Assembly (NCBI RefSeq): GCF_001544075.1
Contig: NZ_BCNT01000020.1
Span: forward strand, 1 to 64,000
Reading direction: 5' to 3'
Length of the DNA: 64,000 nt
Source: Comamonas terrae
Lineage (GTDB): Bacteria > Pseudomonadota > Gammaproteobacteria > Burkholderiales > Burkholderiaceae_C
In this document: one piece after another, positions 34,117 through 43,281 of the stretch
How the letters are laid out: the number at the start of each line of letters is the position of its first letter
Numbering within the stretch: the stretch's first letter is position 1
The notes under the pieces: model-generated
What the model saw: the letters and a program-made list of their open reading frames with translations, nothing else
Database searches by the model: none
What the model was told of the DNA's origin: nothing
Made by a program: the position numbers and the translations under genes

Positions 34117-36745
34117 GCGCGAAAGCCGCCCTTCCGCGGCCCCACCTGGCCGTCCGAATCCGCCCAGCGCGCGGGCCCTGCAGCGCGCGGGCTGGCGATG
34201 GCGCGAATGGCTAGGCAGCCAGGGCATAGCGCCCGCAGTGTTCCAGCAACAGGCCTGGCGGGCGTATGCCGCGGGCAAGAGCGGCCTGATCTCGGCCCCC
34301 ACGGGCCGGGGCAAGACCCTGGCCGCGCTGGGCGGGCCGCTGATCCAGGCCATGGCCGAGGAACAGACGCCCCGCACTGCGACCGTGCAAGGCTTTCGCA
34401 TGCTCTGGATCACCCCCCTGCGGACCCTGGCCAGCGACACGCGGGAACGGATCACGCAGCCCGTCGCGGCCATGCTGCCGCATTGGCAGGTCGCCATGCG
34501 CACCGGCGATGCCGGCGCGCGCGACAAGCGCCTGAGCGACACAGGCAAGGCCCAGCTGCTGGTGATCACGCCCGAGTCCCTGGCCATCCTGCTCAGCCAC
34601 GAGCGCAGCCATGCGCAGTTCATGGACTTGCGCTGCATCATCGTGGATGAATGGCACGAGCTGCTGCCCAGCAAGCGCGGCGTGCTGCTGCAGCTCAATC
34701 TGGCGCGCATCCAGGCGCTCGCGCCGCAAGCCCGGGTATGGGCGCTGTCGGCCACCATCGGCAATCTCCGGCAGGCCGGCGATGTGCTGCTCAGCGCCTG
34801 GAGCGGCGCCCGGCCCGAACTCATACAGGATGCGCGGCCCAAGCCCTTTCACCTGCACACCATTGCGCCGCCGCTGCACACGCGCCTGCCCTGGGCAGGG
34901 CACCTGGGCCTGGCCAATCTGGGCGAAGTCGCGAAGCTGGTCTTCGGCACGCGCAGCAGCATCGTGTTCACCAATACGCGCGCGCAGGCCGAGCTGTGGC
35001 ACACCGCGCTGGCCAGCATCTGGGCCGAAGACGCCGCCACGCTGGCCATCCATCACGGGTCACTGGACCAGCAGGTGCGCCTGGACGTGGAACAGCGGCT
35101 GCGCGCGGGAACGCTGCGCTGCGTCGTGGCCACCAGCAGCCTGGATCTGGGGGTGGACTTTCCGGCCGTGGACAGGGTCATACAGGTCGGCGGCGCGCGC
35201 TCGGTCGCCCGCATGGTGCAGCGCGCGGGCCGGGCCAAGCACCGCCCGGGCACGGCCGTGCATGTGGATGCCGTCGCCACCCAGGCCCTGGAGCTGGCCG
35301 AGTTCGCAGCCGTGCGCGAACTCGCGCAGGCGCAGATCTACGAGAACCGCGAGCCGCTGTCGCTGTGCTTCGATGTGCTGAGCCAGCATGCGATGAGCAT
35401 GGCTCTGGCGGGAGGCTTTGACGCGCGGCAGCTGTACGACGAAGTCCGCCGCACCGCCGCCTTCCGCGAATTGAGCCCGGCGCAGTGGAATTCCGTCCTT
35501 GCCTTTCTCGAGCACGGCAGCGACTCGCTGGTCCAGTACCCGCAGTACGAGCGCCTGCAATGCAGCCAGGGCTTTTGCACGCCGGCCAATACCGCCGTCT
35601 CGCGCATGCACCGCATGGGCATAGGCACCATCACGGCACACGGCGCCGTCAGCGTCCAGTACCTGCGCGGCGCAAGGCTGGGCACGGTCGACGAGTCCTT
35701 CATTGCGCGCCTGAACCGGGGCGACGTGTTCAATTTCGCGGGCCGCAGCCTGCAGCTCATCCGCCTGGAAAACCAAACCGCATGGGTTAGAAGAAGCGCC
35801 GGGGCCAGCGCACACACGGCCACCTGGTCGGGCTCGCTGATGCCCATGTCCTCCCGGCTGGGAGCGCGCATGCAAAAGCTCATGTACGAGGCTGCGCGCT
35901 CCAGCGCGCAGGGCGAGGTCCCGCCCACGCGCGAGCTTCAGTGGCTCGTGCCCATCCTCAGCCTGCAGGCCCAGCGCTCCCTGGTTCCCGACGAGGGGCA
36001 GCTGCTCATCGAGCAGGTAGGGACGCAGCAGGACGGCAAGGCACGCCCCTTGTTCTTCTATCCTTTTGCGGGCCGGGTCGCGCATGAAGGCCTGGCCGTG
36101 CTGATCGCGACGCGCCTGGCCCAGCTGCACGCCAACACCTTCTCCTGGGCGTGCAACGAAATAGGCCTGATGATTCAGCCCGCCCTTCCCATATCGGCGC
36201 AGGATGTGGACTGGCGGGAGATCTTCAGAACCGCGGATCTGAACGACGACTTGCGGACCGCGGTGAACTTCGGCGAACTGGCGCGCAAGCGCTTCAAGGA
36301 GGTGGCACAGATTGCCGGACTGGTTCAAACGCGCGTGCCGGGCAAAAAAAGCCGCACCAGCAATCGGCAGCTTCAGGTCTCCGCCGGCCTGCTGTTCGAC
36401 GTATTGAGCAAATATGACCCCGAGCACCTGCTGCTGCGCCAGGCCCGGCAGGAGGCCCTGGAGCAGGAGCTGCATCTGCCCACCATGGAACGGGTGCTCG
36501 CCCACATGGAGCATTGCGAGATCATGCTGAAGCATCCCGCAAGGCACACGCCGTTTTCCTTCGGGCTTTCCGCGGAAAGCTTTCGCGGACACGTGAGCAA
36601 CGAGACATGGAATGACCGCGTGCGCCGCATGTGCGAACAGCAGGAGCGGGACGCGGAAACCGGCTCGGCCGGACGCAGGGCCGCGAGCAGCCCCGGCAAG
36701 CACCTTGGCAAGCACGCCAAGCCGGCGGCGCAAGGCAGGCAATGA
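34109..36745 (+). CDS. Ligase-associated Lhr-like DEXH helicase
   Basis: An 878-aa superfamily 2 helicase of the Lhr-core type. SAPTGRGKTLAAL is Walker A, VDEWHELL the DEXH box, ALSATIGN motif III, IVFTNTRAQAELW motif IV, TSSLDLGVDFPAVD motif V and VQRAGRAKHRPG motif VI. The long C-terminal half corresponds to the winged-helix and Lhr-specific domains, with a basic low-complexity tail (about 855-878). It overlaps both neighbours in the operon. Lhr-core enzymes are 3'-5' DNA translocases that unwind RNA:DNA hybrids. Confidence 0.93.
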   Translation: MNRRESRPSAAPPGRPNPPSARALQRAGWRWREWLGSQGIAPAVFQQQAWRAYAAGKSGLISAPTGRGKTLAALGGPLIQAMAEEQTPRTATVQGFRMLWITPLRTLASDTRERITQPVAAMLPHWQVAMRTGDAGARDKRLSDTGKAQLLVITPESLAILLSHERSHAQFMDLRCIIVDEWHELLPSKRGVLLQLNLARIQALAPQARVWALSATIGNLRQAGDVLLSAWSGARPELIQDARPKPFHLHTIAPPLHTRLPWAGHLGLANLGEVAKLVFGTRSSIVFTNTRAQAELWHTALASIWAEDAATLAIHHGSLDQQVRLDVEQRLRAGTLRCVVATSSLDLGVDFPAVDRVIQVGGARSVARMVQRAGRAKHRPGTAVHVDAVATQALELAEFAAVRELAQAQIYENREPLSLCFDVLSQHAMSMALAGGFDARQLYDEVRRTAAFRELSPAQWNSVLAFLEHGSDSLVQYPQYERLQCSQGFCTPANTAVSRMHRMGIGTITAHGAVSVQYLRGARLGTVDESFIARLNRGDVFNFAGRSLQLIRLENQTAWVRRSAGASAHTATWSGSLMPMSSRLGARMQKLMYEAARSSAQGEVPPTRELQWLVPILSLQAQRSLVPDEGQLLIEQVGTQQDGKARPLFFYPFAGRVAHEGLAVLIATRLAQLHANTFSWACNEIGLMIQPALPISAQDVDWREIFRTADLNDDLRTAVNFGELARKRFKEVAQIAGLVQTRVPGKKSRTSNRQLQVSAGLLFDVLSKYDPEHLLLRQARQEALEQELHLPTMERVLAHMEHCEIMLKHPARHTPFSFGLSAESFRGHVSNETWNDRVRRMCEQQERDAETGSAGRRAASSPGKHLGKHAKPAAQGRQ

Positions 36746-37449
36746 CCCACCACATGCCATTTCCGGACATCTATCCCGCCGATCCGCCCCTCGCACCGCC
36801 TGCGGCGCCGGTGGCTGCCGACATCGCAGGGATCCGGCTGCTCATCCTGGCCGAGCGCGCCCTGTTCTGGCCCGATGAAAGCCTGCTCGTCATCGCCGAC
36901 CTGCACCTGGGCAAGAGCGACATCTTCCGGCGCCATGGCATTGCCGTGCCGCATGCGGTGCAGCGCCAGGACCTGCAGCGCCTGCACCGCATTCTGCGGC
37001 AGTGGCGGCCCCGGGAGCTGGTCATTCTGGGAGACTTCGTGCATGGCCGCTACCTGGGCGAGGAAACTCTGGAACTCTGGCAGGCCTTGCGCCATGCCAA
37101 CGCGACGACCCGCTTCATACTCACGCGCGGCAACCACGATGCCCACCTGAAATCCGAGGCGCTGCTTCTGGACGCCGTGCACGAACGCCTGCAGCGCCAG
37201 CAGGTGCTCCTGACGCACGAACCCGTCATCCAGCAGGCACCGGACTTCAGGCTCAATATCCACGGCCACATCCACCCTGCCTTGCGGGTCGCGCAGCTCG
37301 GCCGCAAGCTGCCCTGCCTGGCCTACGCGCCGCCGTATCTGAACCTGCCTGCATTTTCCGAGTTCACCGGCTCGGGTCCGTTTTACCGCGAGCCGCGCCA
37401 CGCATGGCTGTTTCCGGACAGCGAGTCGCCGCCCATTGCCCTGTTCTGA
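36742..37449 (+). CDS. pdeM: Ligase-associated DNA damage response endonuclease PdeM
   Basis: A 235-aa binuclear metallophosphoesterase. All five signature blocks are present: IADLHLGKSD (DxH), ILGDFVHGR (GDxxH), LTRGNHDAH (GNHD), LLTHEPV (H) and NIHGHIHPALR (GHxH). Pseudomonas putida homologues (MPE) are Mn-dependent DNA endonucleases encoded with Lhr. The start overlaps the helicase stop by 4 bp, completing a fully coupled four-gene operon. Confidence 0.92.
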   Translation: MTHHMPFPDIYPADPPLAPPAAPVAADIAGIRLLILAERALFWPDESLLVIADLHLGKSDIFRRHGIAVPHAVQRQDLQRLHRILRQWRPRELVILGDFVHGRYLGEETLELWQALRHANATTRFILTRGNHDAHLKSEALLLDAVHERLQRQQVLLTHEPVIQQAPDFRLNIHGHIHPALRVAQLGRKLPCLAYAPPYLNLPAFSEFTGSGPFYREPRHAWLFPDSESPPIALF

Positions 37450-37850
37450 AGAATTGTCCGCTCCGCTCTGTCCAGGAGCCTCTAGCCTCGGTAACAGTCC
37501 AACTACCGGATAGAGAAGCGCCCCGGCTTCGAGCAGCATGCAGATTGCCCACGCTTCAGCAGGCCATTTCTCCCATTCAGCAGACGTATGCGATGGCCCG
37601 GCGTGGTTCCCGAGCCGCTTTCCGGGAAAGCGCCTCAACCCTGCATGGCAGCCCCATGGGACGAAATCATGAGTACGAATTCTTCCATTCGCCGCCCGTG
37701 CGCAACGGAGCGCATTGCTCGAGGATACGCGGATATCCCCCATCTCCACCCAGGCGCCAGAAAGCTCGGTGGATTGGTGCCACTGACCAGGGCCACGCAG
37801 TCGCGGCCGGCACCAGCGGGCTGGGGGTCAGTGTCGGATAAAAGCCTTTT
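37450..37850. other. Intergenic, no gene seen
   Basis: About 400 bp after pdeM. Open frames on plus here look like shadows without family features. No terminator with a clear U-tract was found. Confidence 0.35.
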
Positions 37851-38045
37851 TCAAGATCCTGCCGATGAGTACCGTCCCAAGCAACCTGCTACGCCAACCA
37901 CCCGCAAGATGAGCGATATCGTGCTTCCATGCACTGCTGCAACCGCCTCCTGGAACGACCGCACAACGGCCAACGCCGCAGTGGCAACGAAGAACGCCAT
38001 GGAAAAGCGCATGGCATCACCAACGAATGGGAATCTGCACCTCAT
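37851..38045 (-). CDS. Possible small membrane protein coupled to the DUF454 gene
   Basis: A 64-aa frame whose ATG overlaps the stop of the DUF454 gene as ATGA, the spacing typical of translational coupling. It has two hydrophobic stretches, FSMAFFVATAALAVV and ISLILRVVGVAGCL. An internal ATG at 38012 is an alternative start. The coupling is the main support; I know no family. Confidence 0.4.
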   Translation of the reverse strand: MRCRFPFVGDAMRFSMAFFVATAALAVVRSFQEAVAAVHGSTISLILRVVGVAGCLGRYSSAGS

Positions 38046-38458
38046 TCCGCGGGCTCAGGCCGAAGCCACAGCCAAAGGAGCACGCAGGCCATGATGCCCA
38101 CTGCCAGCGCGGCCAGCCATAGCTTCTTGGCCAGGTAGAACACCAGCACTGCGCTGAGAGCCATGCTGGCCGTCGCAGTCCATTTCACGCGACGGCTCAC
38201 CAAGCCTCCGGCATCCCAGTTGCGCAGCATGGGGCCGAACGTGGGATGAGCATAAAGCCAGCCGTGGAGTTTCGGGGAACTGCGCACTGCTGCCCAGGCA
38301 GCCATCAGGATGAATACCGTCGTGGGCATGCCGGGAACCACGGCACCTATCAACCCCAGAACCAGGCAAACCACCGCAAAAACTGTCAAGAGACAGCGCA
38401 CAGGCCAGGAGAGCGTGACGGCGCCCACGTCTTTTTTCTCGGGGGGTGTTTCGGACAT
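38042..38458 (-). CDS. DUF454 (YbaN) family membrane protein
   Basis: A 138-aa inner-membrane protein of the YbaN/DUF454 family. The conserved core is GLIGAVVPGMPTTVFILMAAWA followed by SSPKLHGWLYAHPTFGPMLRNWD, and two further hydrophobic segments close the C-terminus. The start is placed at MSETPPEKK; MVDSCSMSE six codons upstream is possible. Function unknown. Confidence 0.87.
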   Translation of the reverse strand: MSETPPEKKDVGAVTLSWPVRCLLTVFAVVCLVLGLIGAVVPGMPTTVFILMAAWAAVRSSPKLHGWLYAHPTFGPMLRNWDAGGLVSRRVKWTATASMALSAVLVFYLAKKLWLAALAVGIMACVLLWLWLRPEPAE

Positions 38459-38617
38459 TGAGCAAGAATCGACCATGCGTCGGAAATTGGGTGCACGCGG
38501 TGTACTGCGTAACAAGCCATTGTTGCGCAGTACCGGCGTCCAGGCCATGACGATGCCATCGCCTCGCGGGAACGGCCCGGTCGTCCAGGTTATCCCACTT
38601 GGCCTTGGGGCCTATAT

Positions 38618-39619
38618 CTAGGCAGCGTCCGCCTGGCGCCCACGCCAAACCTCCGGTGCACAGCCAAAGCGCGCGCCGAACCAGCGTGTAAACGCGCTGT
38701 GGCTGCTGTAGCCGAGCATGGCCGCAATCTGGCCGATGCTGTAGTGCGGGTTGACTACATAGCGCCGGGCCAGATCGTGACGTACCTCTTCCAGCAGACC
38801 GGTGAAGCTCAGGCCTTCGCCATCGAGCTCGCGCTGCAGCGTGCGCATGCTGCGCCCCAATCCCTGGGCCACGCAAAGACAGGTGGCATTGCCCGAGGGC
38901 AGCATGAGATAAATGGCCTTGCGCACCTGCTGGCCCGTGGAGGCCTGCTTTCCCTTGAGCGTCGTCTCCACCACGGTCTTGGCATAGCGGACCAGCACGG
39001 GGTCGGCAAGGGGATTGGGTTCGTCCAGGTCTTTGGCGCGGCAGACGATGCCGTTGAACTCGGCGTCGAACTCCACGCGGCAGCGAAACAGTCGCTTGTG
39101 CAGGCTGGGATCTGCGGGCGCCGCATGGCTGAAACAGACGCGCTGGGGCATCCAGCGGTCCTTGAGCAGGGCCTCGCACATGCGAAACAGCACGCCTATG
39201 GCCAGCTCGATGGATTGGCGCATGGGATCGGGCGACACGAAATCCTCGCGCAGGATCACGACGCTGCCGGCATCCTCCATGTGGATCAGCAGCGATTCAT
39301 TGAGCAGGTGGACATGCGCTATCAGCGTGGTGATCACATGGCGCAGGGTCGGCTGATGCAGCAGCAGCAGGCTGATCACGCCGAAATTGGACAGCTGGCG
39401 GGACTGCGCCATGCGCAGCCCGAAAGACTCGCAGCCCGTAGAGGCTGCTGCATCCTCCAGCAGGCGCGAGGCCATCGAGACATCGATCAGCTGATCCTGC
39501 TCCCGGAGCATGGCCGGGCGCAGGCCGGCCTGGCGCAGCGCCGTTTCGGGATCGCCGCCAAGCTCCCGCAAGACCTCGGGGAAATGCGTCAAAGCCGCCG
39601 CACGCACCAAAGTGACCAT
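38618..39619 (-). CDS. AraC-family regulator, Arabinose_bd type (module 1)
   Basis: A 333-aa regulator. Residues about 20-210 form the PF12625-like ligand domain and the last 100 the two-HTH AraC DNA-binding domain (ATCLCVAQGLGRSMRTLQREL and YSIGQIAAMLGYSSHSAFTRWF). AGGAGG lies 6 nt before the ATG. It is divergent from the tauD1 operon, and the 154-bp spacer contains two 17-bp direct repeats 21 bp apart, the usual geometry of an AraC/XylS operator. A paralogous regulator gene lies at 48337. The ligand is presumably the substrate of the pathway (inference). Confidence 0.9.
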   Translation of the reverse strand: MVTLVRAAALTHFPEVLRELGGDPETALRQAGLRPAMLREQDQLIDVSMASRLLEDAAASTGCESFGLRMAQSRQLSNFGVISLLLLHQPTLRHVITTLIAHVHLLNESLLIHMEDAGSVVILREDFVSPDPMRQSIELAIGVLFRMCEALLKDRWMPQRVCFSHAAPADPSLHKRLFRCRVEFDAEFNGIVCRAKDLDEPNPLADPVLVRYAKTVVETTLKGKQASTGQQVRKAIYLMLPSGNATCLCVAQGLGRSMRTLQRELDGEGLSFTGLLEEVRHDLARRYVVNPHYSIGQIAAMLGYSSHSAFTRWFGARFGCAPEVWRGRQADAA

Positions 39620-39646
39620 TGCTGCCCTCCTGCCTGGGCGGTCATT

Positions 39647-39684
39647 CTGGCATGAAATACAAAACGGCTGGCATGAAATGCAAA
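39647..39684 (+). promoter_or_regulatory. AraC-type operator upstream of tauD1
   Basis: Two direct repeats, CTGGCATGAAATACAAA (39647) and CTGGCATGAAATGCAAA (39668), match at 16 of 17 positions and are offset by 21 bp. A possible -10, TACAGT, starts at 39707, so the downstream repeat would abut or overlap -35, as in XylS/AraC activation. A related pair lies at 53589. Confidence 0.75.
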
Positions 39685-39773
39685 GCATGGAAGGCCCTGC
39701 TCTTTCTACAGTAGGCCCACCGGACGACCTGGAACACAACAGTCCGGACATACAACAGCGATAGGAGACAACT

Positions 39774-40622
39774 ATGCGCATAGAGCCCCTTACCTGCGCC
39801 ATCGGTGCAGAACTCATGGGTGTCAGCCTGGCCGACGCAGCCCGCGACGATGCCCTCTTTGCCGAGATCAAGGCCGCCCTGCTCCGGCACAAGGTCCTGT
39901 TCCTGCGCGACCAGGAGATCACGCGCGCCGAGCACGTGGCCTTTGCGCGCCGCTTCGGCGAGCTCGAAGACCATCCGGTGGCCGGCAGCGACCCCGAACA
40001 TCCCGGCCTGGTGCGCATCTACAAGAACCCCGATCAGCCCAACGACCGCTACGAGAATTCCTGGCACTGCGATGGCACCTGGCGCGAGGCCCCGGCCATG
40101 GGCGCCGTGCTGCGCTGCGTGGAGTGCCCGCCCGTAGGCGGCGACACCATGTGGGCCAACATGGCCCTGGCCTATGAGCGGCTGCCCCGGACGATCAAGG
40201 ACCTGATCGATCCGCTGCGCGCCCGCCACAGCATCGAATGCACCTTCGGCGCGGCCATGCCCACCGAAAAGCGCCTGGCCCTCAGGGCCCAGTTCCCGGA
40301 CGCGGAGCACCCCGTGGTGCGTACTCACCCCGAGACCGGCGAGAAAGTGCTGTTCGTCAACGGTTTCACCACCCACTTCACCAACTTCCACACCCCGGCC
40401 AATGTGCGGGTGGGACAGGACTTCACGCGCGGCGCGGCCGACCTGCTGCAGTACCTGATCAGCCAGGCCGCCATTCCCGAATACCAGGTGCGCTGGCGCT
40501 GGAAGCCGGGCAGCGTGGCCATCTGGGACAACCGCGCCACGCAGCACTATGCGGTGATGGATTACCCGCCCTGCCACCGCAAGATGGAGCGCGCCGGAAT
40601 CATCGGCACGCCTACGTTCTGA
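39774..40622 (+). CDS. TauD/TfdA-family Fe(II)/2-oxoglutarate dioxygenase (module 1)
   Basis: A 282-aa non-haem iron dioxygenase. The facial triad is His-x-Asp in SWHCDGTW (about 99-101) plus the distal His in TQHYAVMDY (about 262), followed by the 2-oxoglutarate-binding Arg (RKMERAG). The GGDTMWANM segment and FLRDQEITRAEHVAFARRFG fit the taurine/alkylsulfatase/2,4-D group. Such enzymes hydroxylate a C-H next to a heteroatom, releasing sulfite, sulfate or an alcohol plus an aldehyde/keto product. GGAGACAAC precedes the ATG. First gene of the module 1 operon; a paralogue lies at 51297. Confidence 0.92.
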   Translation: MRIEPLTCAIGAELMGVSLADAARDDALFAEIKAALLRHKVLFLRDQEITRAEHVAFARRFGELEDHPVAGSDPEHPGLVRIYKNPDQPNDRYENSWHCDGTWREAPAMGAVLRCVECPPVGGDTMWANMALAYERLPRTIKDLIDPLRARHSIECTFGAAMPTEKRLALRAQFPDAEHPVVRTHPETGEKVLFVNGFTTHFTNFHTPANVRVGQDFTRGAADLLQYLISQAAIPEYQVRWRWKPGSVAIWDNRATQHYAVMDYPPCHRKMERAGIIGTPTF

Positions 40623-40653
40623 GCCCTTTCTGCACCTATTCACGGAGACAACC

Positions 40654-41712
40654 ATGAACTTCCTCGACGGCCACCTGTTCCCAGAAAACCAGCAGCCCCT
40701 GATCATCACCGCCGCACCCTACGCGCCTTCGTGGCTGCCGTCCGATTTCCCCGGGGAAATCGCCGTGACCATGGAGGAGCAGATCCAGAAGGCCGTGGAC
40801 TGCTACAACGCCGGCGCCCAGGTGCTGCACCTGCATGTGCGCGAGCTCGACGGCAAAGGCAGCAAGCGCCTCTCGAAGTTCAATGAACTGATCGCCGGCG
40901 TACGCGAGCGCGTGCCCGAGATGATCATCCAGGTGGGCGGCTCGATCAGCTTCGCGCCCGAGACCGAAGGCGCCGCCGCCAAGTGGCTTTCCGACGACAC
41001 GCGCCACATGCTGGCCGAACTCGATCCCAAGCCCGACCAGGTGACGGTGACCATCAACACCTCGCAGATGAACATCCTCGAGCAGTTCGATGCGCGCGAC
41101 ATCCAGGGCACCTCGATGGAAGACCCGGCCGTGTTCAACGCCTACAAGGAGATGACCGTGCCGGCCCAGCCAGGATGGGCCGAGGAGCACATCCGCCGCC
41201 TGTCGGCCGCCGGCATCCAGAGCGCCTTCCAGTGCTACAACATCAACAGCTTCGAGTCGGTCGAGCGGTTGATGCGCCGCGGCATCTACAAGGGCCCGCT
41301 GGTGCTCAACTGGGTGGCCATCGGCGGCGGCATGGACGCACCCAGCATCTACAGCCTGGCCAACTTCGTGCGCGCCGTGCCCGACGGCGCCGTGCTGACG
41401 GTGGAAAGCTCGGTACTCAACGTGCTGCCGGTCAACATCATGGGCATTGCCATGGGCCTGCACGTGCGCTGCGGCACCGAGGACAATCTCTGGAACCAGA
41501 CGCGTACCCGCAAGATGGGCACGGTGGAGCAGATCGAGCAGCTGGTGCGCATTGCCAAGGAATGCAGCCGCCCCATCGCCACGCCCCGGCAGGCGCGCGA
41601 AATCTGCCAGGTCGGCGTGTTCTACGATACCGTGGAAGAGACGCTGGAAAAGAACGGCTTTGCGCCCAACCGCAACGGCGGCCAGCAAGGCTTTCTGCGC
41701 AAGGTTGCCTGA
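40654..41712 (+). CDS. Beta-keto acid cleavage enzyme (BKACE, DUF849; module 1)
   Basis: A 352-aa BKACE: Zn-dependent TIM-barrel enzymes that condense a beta-keto acid with acetyl-CoA to give acetoacetate and a new CoA ester. Metal ligands are visible in VLHLHVRELDG (two His) and GLHVRCGTEDN (Glu). IITAAPYAPSWLPSDFP at the N-terminus and LVLNWVAIGGGMDAP are family blocks. It is about 80 percent identical by eye to the copy at 50152, so both probably act on related substrates. It follows the dioxygenase by 31 bp with GGAG before the ATG. Confidence 0.92.
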   Translation: MNFLDGHLFPENQQPLIITAAPYAPSWLPSDFPGEIAVTMEEQIQKAVDCYNAGAQVLHLHVRELDGKGSKRLSKFNELIAGVRERVPEMIIQVGGSISFAPETEGAAAKWLSDDTRHMLAELDPKPDQVTVTINTSQMNILEQFDARDIQGTSMEDPAVFNAYKEMTVPAQPGWAEEHIRRLSAAGIQSAFQCYNINSFESVERLMRRGIYKGPLVLNWVAIGGGMDAPSIYSLANFVRAVPDGAVLTVESSVLNVLPVNIMGIAMGLHVRCGTEDNLWNQTRTRKMGTVEQIEQLVRIAKECSRPIATPRQAREICQVGVFYDTVEETLEKNGFAPNRNGGQQGFLRKVA

Positions 41713-41726
41713 AACGGGAGCGCGCG

Positions 41727-42695
41727 ATGAAACGCATTGCATCTCTCCTGCCCATCGCGCTGGCTGCGGCGCTGCAGGCCGGCAGCGCGCTGGCCTTCTC
41801 CGACAAGCCGGTCAAGCTCATCGTGCCCGCCCCGCCGGGCGGCACCATCGACGTCTTCGCGCGCATCATCAGCGACCAGCTCGCGCAGGAGATCAAGCAG
41901 CCCGTCATCGTCGAGAACCGGCCCGGCGCCGGCGGAGCCATCGCCGTCAAGTACATGCTGGCCCAGCCTGCCGACGGCAGCACCCTGCTTGTCACGGTCA
42001 CCAATATCCTGACCGAGGTGCCGCATGTGCTCAAGGTGGGCTTCGACCCCATGAAGGACGTCAAGCCCGTGGCCCAGATGGCGCGCTCGGTGATGCTGTT
42101 CATCGCCTCGCCGCAATTCCCGGCCAGGGATGCCAGGGAGGCCATCGCCTACGTGAAGGCCAACCCGGGCAAGATCTCCTTCGCCTCCTACAGCCAGGGA
42201 ACGGCCTCGCAATATGCGGGCGCCATCCTCAACAGGAAGGCCCAGCTCGACATGGAGCATGTGGCGTTTCCGGGCTCGGCGCCCGCGCTGGCCCAGGTCA
42301 TGGGCAACCAGATACCGCTGATGTTCGACGGATCAGTCACCTCCAAGCCGCTGATACCCAGCGGCAAGATCAAGCTGCTGGGCGTGGCCTACAAGAGCCG
42401 CCTGCCCGACTACCCCAACGTACCGACCATGGCCGAGTTGGGCTACCCGGAAATCGACTTCAGCAACTGGGCCGGCGTCTTCGCCTCCGCCAGCACACCG
42501 CGCCCGCTGATGGAGAAGATGTACACCGTGCTGGCCAGGGTCAACGCCCTGCCGGCCGTGCGCGAACGCTATGCGGGCACAGGCTTTGAAATGATCCAGG
42601 AAAAGCGCACGCAGGAACAGCTGGCAGCCGATCTGCGCGCCGAGTTCGAGCGCAACGCCGAGATCGTCAAGACCTTCGGCATCAAGCTCAACTGA
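41727..42695 (+). CDS. Bug/TctC-family substrate-binding protein (module 1)
   Basis: A 322-aa periplasmic binding protein. The signal peptide ends near residue 24 (SALAFSDKP). Bug motifs are KPVKLIVPAPPGGTIDVFAR, QPVIVENRPGAGGAIA and the C-terminal LGYPEIDFSNWAGVFA. It lies 14 bp after the BKACE gene, with GGGAG before the ATG. It probably captures the pathway substrate in the periplasm; no TctAB genes are nearby. Confidence 0.9.
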   Translation: MKRIASLLPIALAAALQAGSALAFSDKPVKLIVPAPPGGTIDVFARIISDQLAQEIKQPVIVENRPGAGGAIAVKYMLAQPADGSTLLVTVTNILTEVPHVLKVGFDPMKDVKPVAQMARSVMLFIASPQFPARDAREAIAYVKANPGKISFASYSQGTASQYAGAILNRKAQLDMEHVAFPGSAPALAQVMGNQIPLMFDGSVTSKPLIPSGKIKLLGVAYKSRLPDYPNVPTMAELGYPEIDFSNWAGVFASASTPRPLMEKMYTVLARVNALPAVRERYAGTGFEMIQEKRTQEQLAADLRAEFERNAEIVKTFGIKLN

Positions 42696-42696
42696 C

Positions 42697-43254
42697 ATGC
42701 AGGCGACTGTTCTCATCGTCCCGGGCCTGCGCGACCATGTGGAGACCCACTGGCAGACGTTGCTGGCGGCGCAGCTGCCGCGCGTGCATACCGTGCCGCC
42801 CATGGGCCGCAGCGGCGCAGGGCTGAACCGCGCGGCGCGCGTGCAGGCCATCGAGCAGGCAGCCCAGGCCATCTCCGGCCCCCTCGTGATCGTGGCGCAC
42901 AGCGGTGGCTGCCCCATGGTGGCGCACTGGGCCGCGCAGACCAGCCGTCCCGTCAAGGGCGCGCTGCTGGCCACGCCGCCCGAACTGGACCGCCCCATGC
43001 CCGAGGGCTATCCGCCGCTGCAGGCGCTGAAGGACGGCGGCTGGCTGCCCGTGCCCCTGCAGGCCCTGCCCTTTCCCAGCATCGTCGCGGCCAGCCGCAA
43101 CGATCCGCTGGCGCGCTTTGCCCAGGTGGAGCAGATGGCGAGCGCCTGGGGAAGCCGCCTGGTGGACCTGGGCGAAGTGGGCCACCTCAACCCTGCATCG
43201 GGCTACGGCGAATGGCCGCGCGCGCATGAATTCATTGCCGAACTCTCGGCCTGA
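42697..43254 (+). CDS. RBBP9/YdeN-family alpha/beta hydrolase
   Basis: A 185-aa small serine hydrolase. The nucleophile lies in VAHSGGC (G/H-x-S-x-G), the acid in ASRNDPLA and the histidine in GEVGHLNPASGYGEWP, a hallmark of the RBBP9 family. VLIVPGLRDHVETHWQ opens the fold. It starts one base after the Bug gene stop, so it is in the operon. It may hydrolyse an ester or thioester intermediate. Confidence 0.9.
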   Translation: MQATVLIVPGLRDHVETHWQTLLAAQLPRVHTVPPMGRSGAGLNRAARVQAIEQAAQAISGPLVIVAHSGGCPMVAHWAAQTSRPVKGALLATPPELDRPMPEGYPPLQALKDGGWLPVPLQALPFPSIVAASRNDPLARFAQVEQMASAWGSRLVDLGEVGHLNPASGYGEWPRAHEFIAELSA

Positions 43255-43281
43255 GAACACGACATCAAGGAGACAGACACC

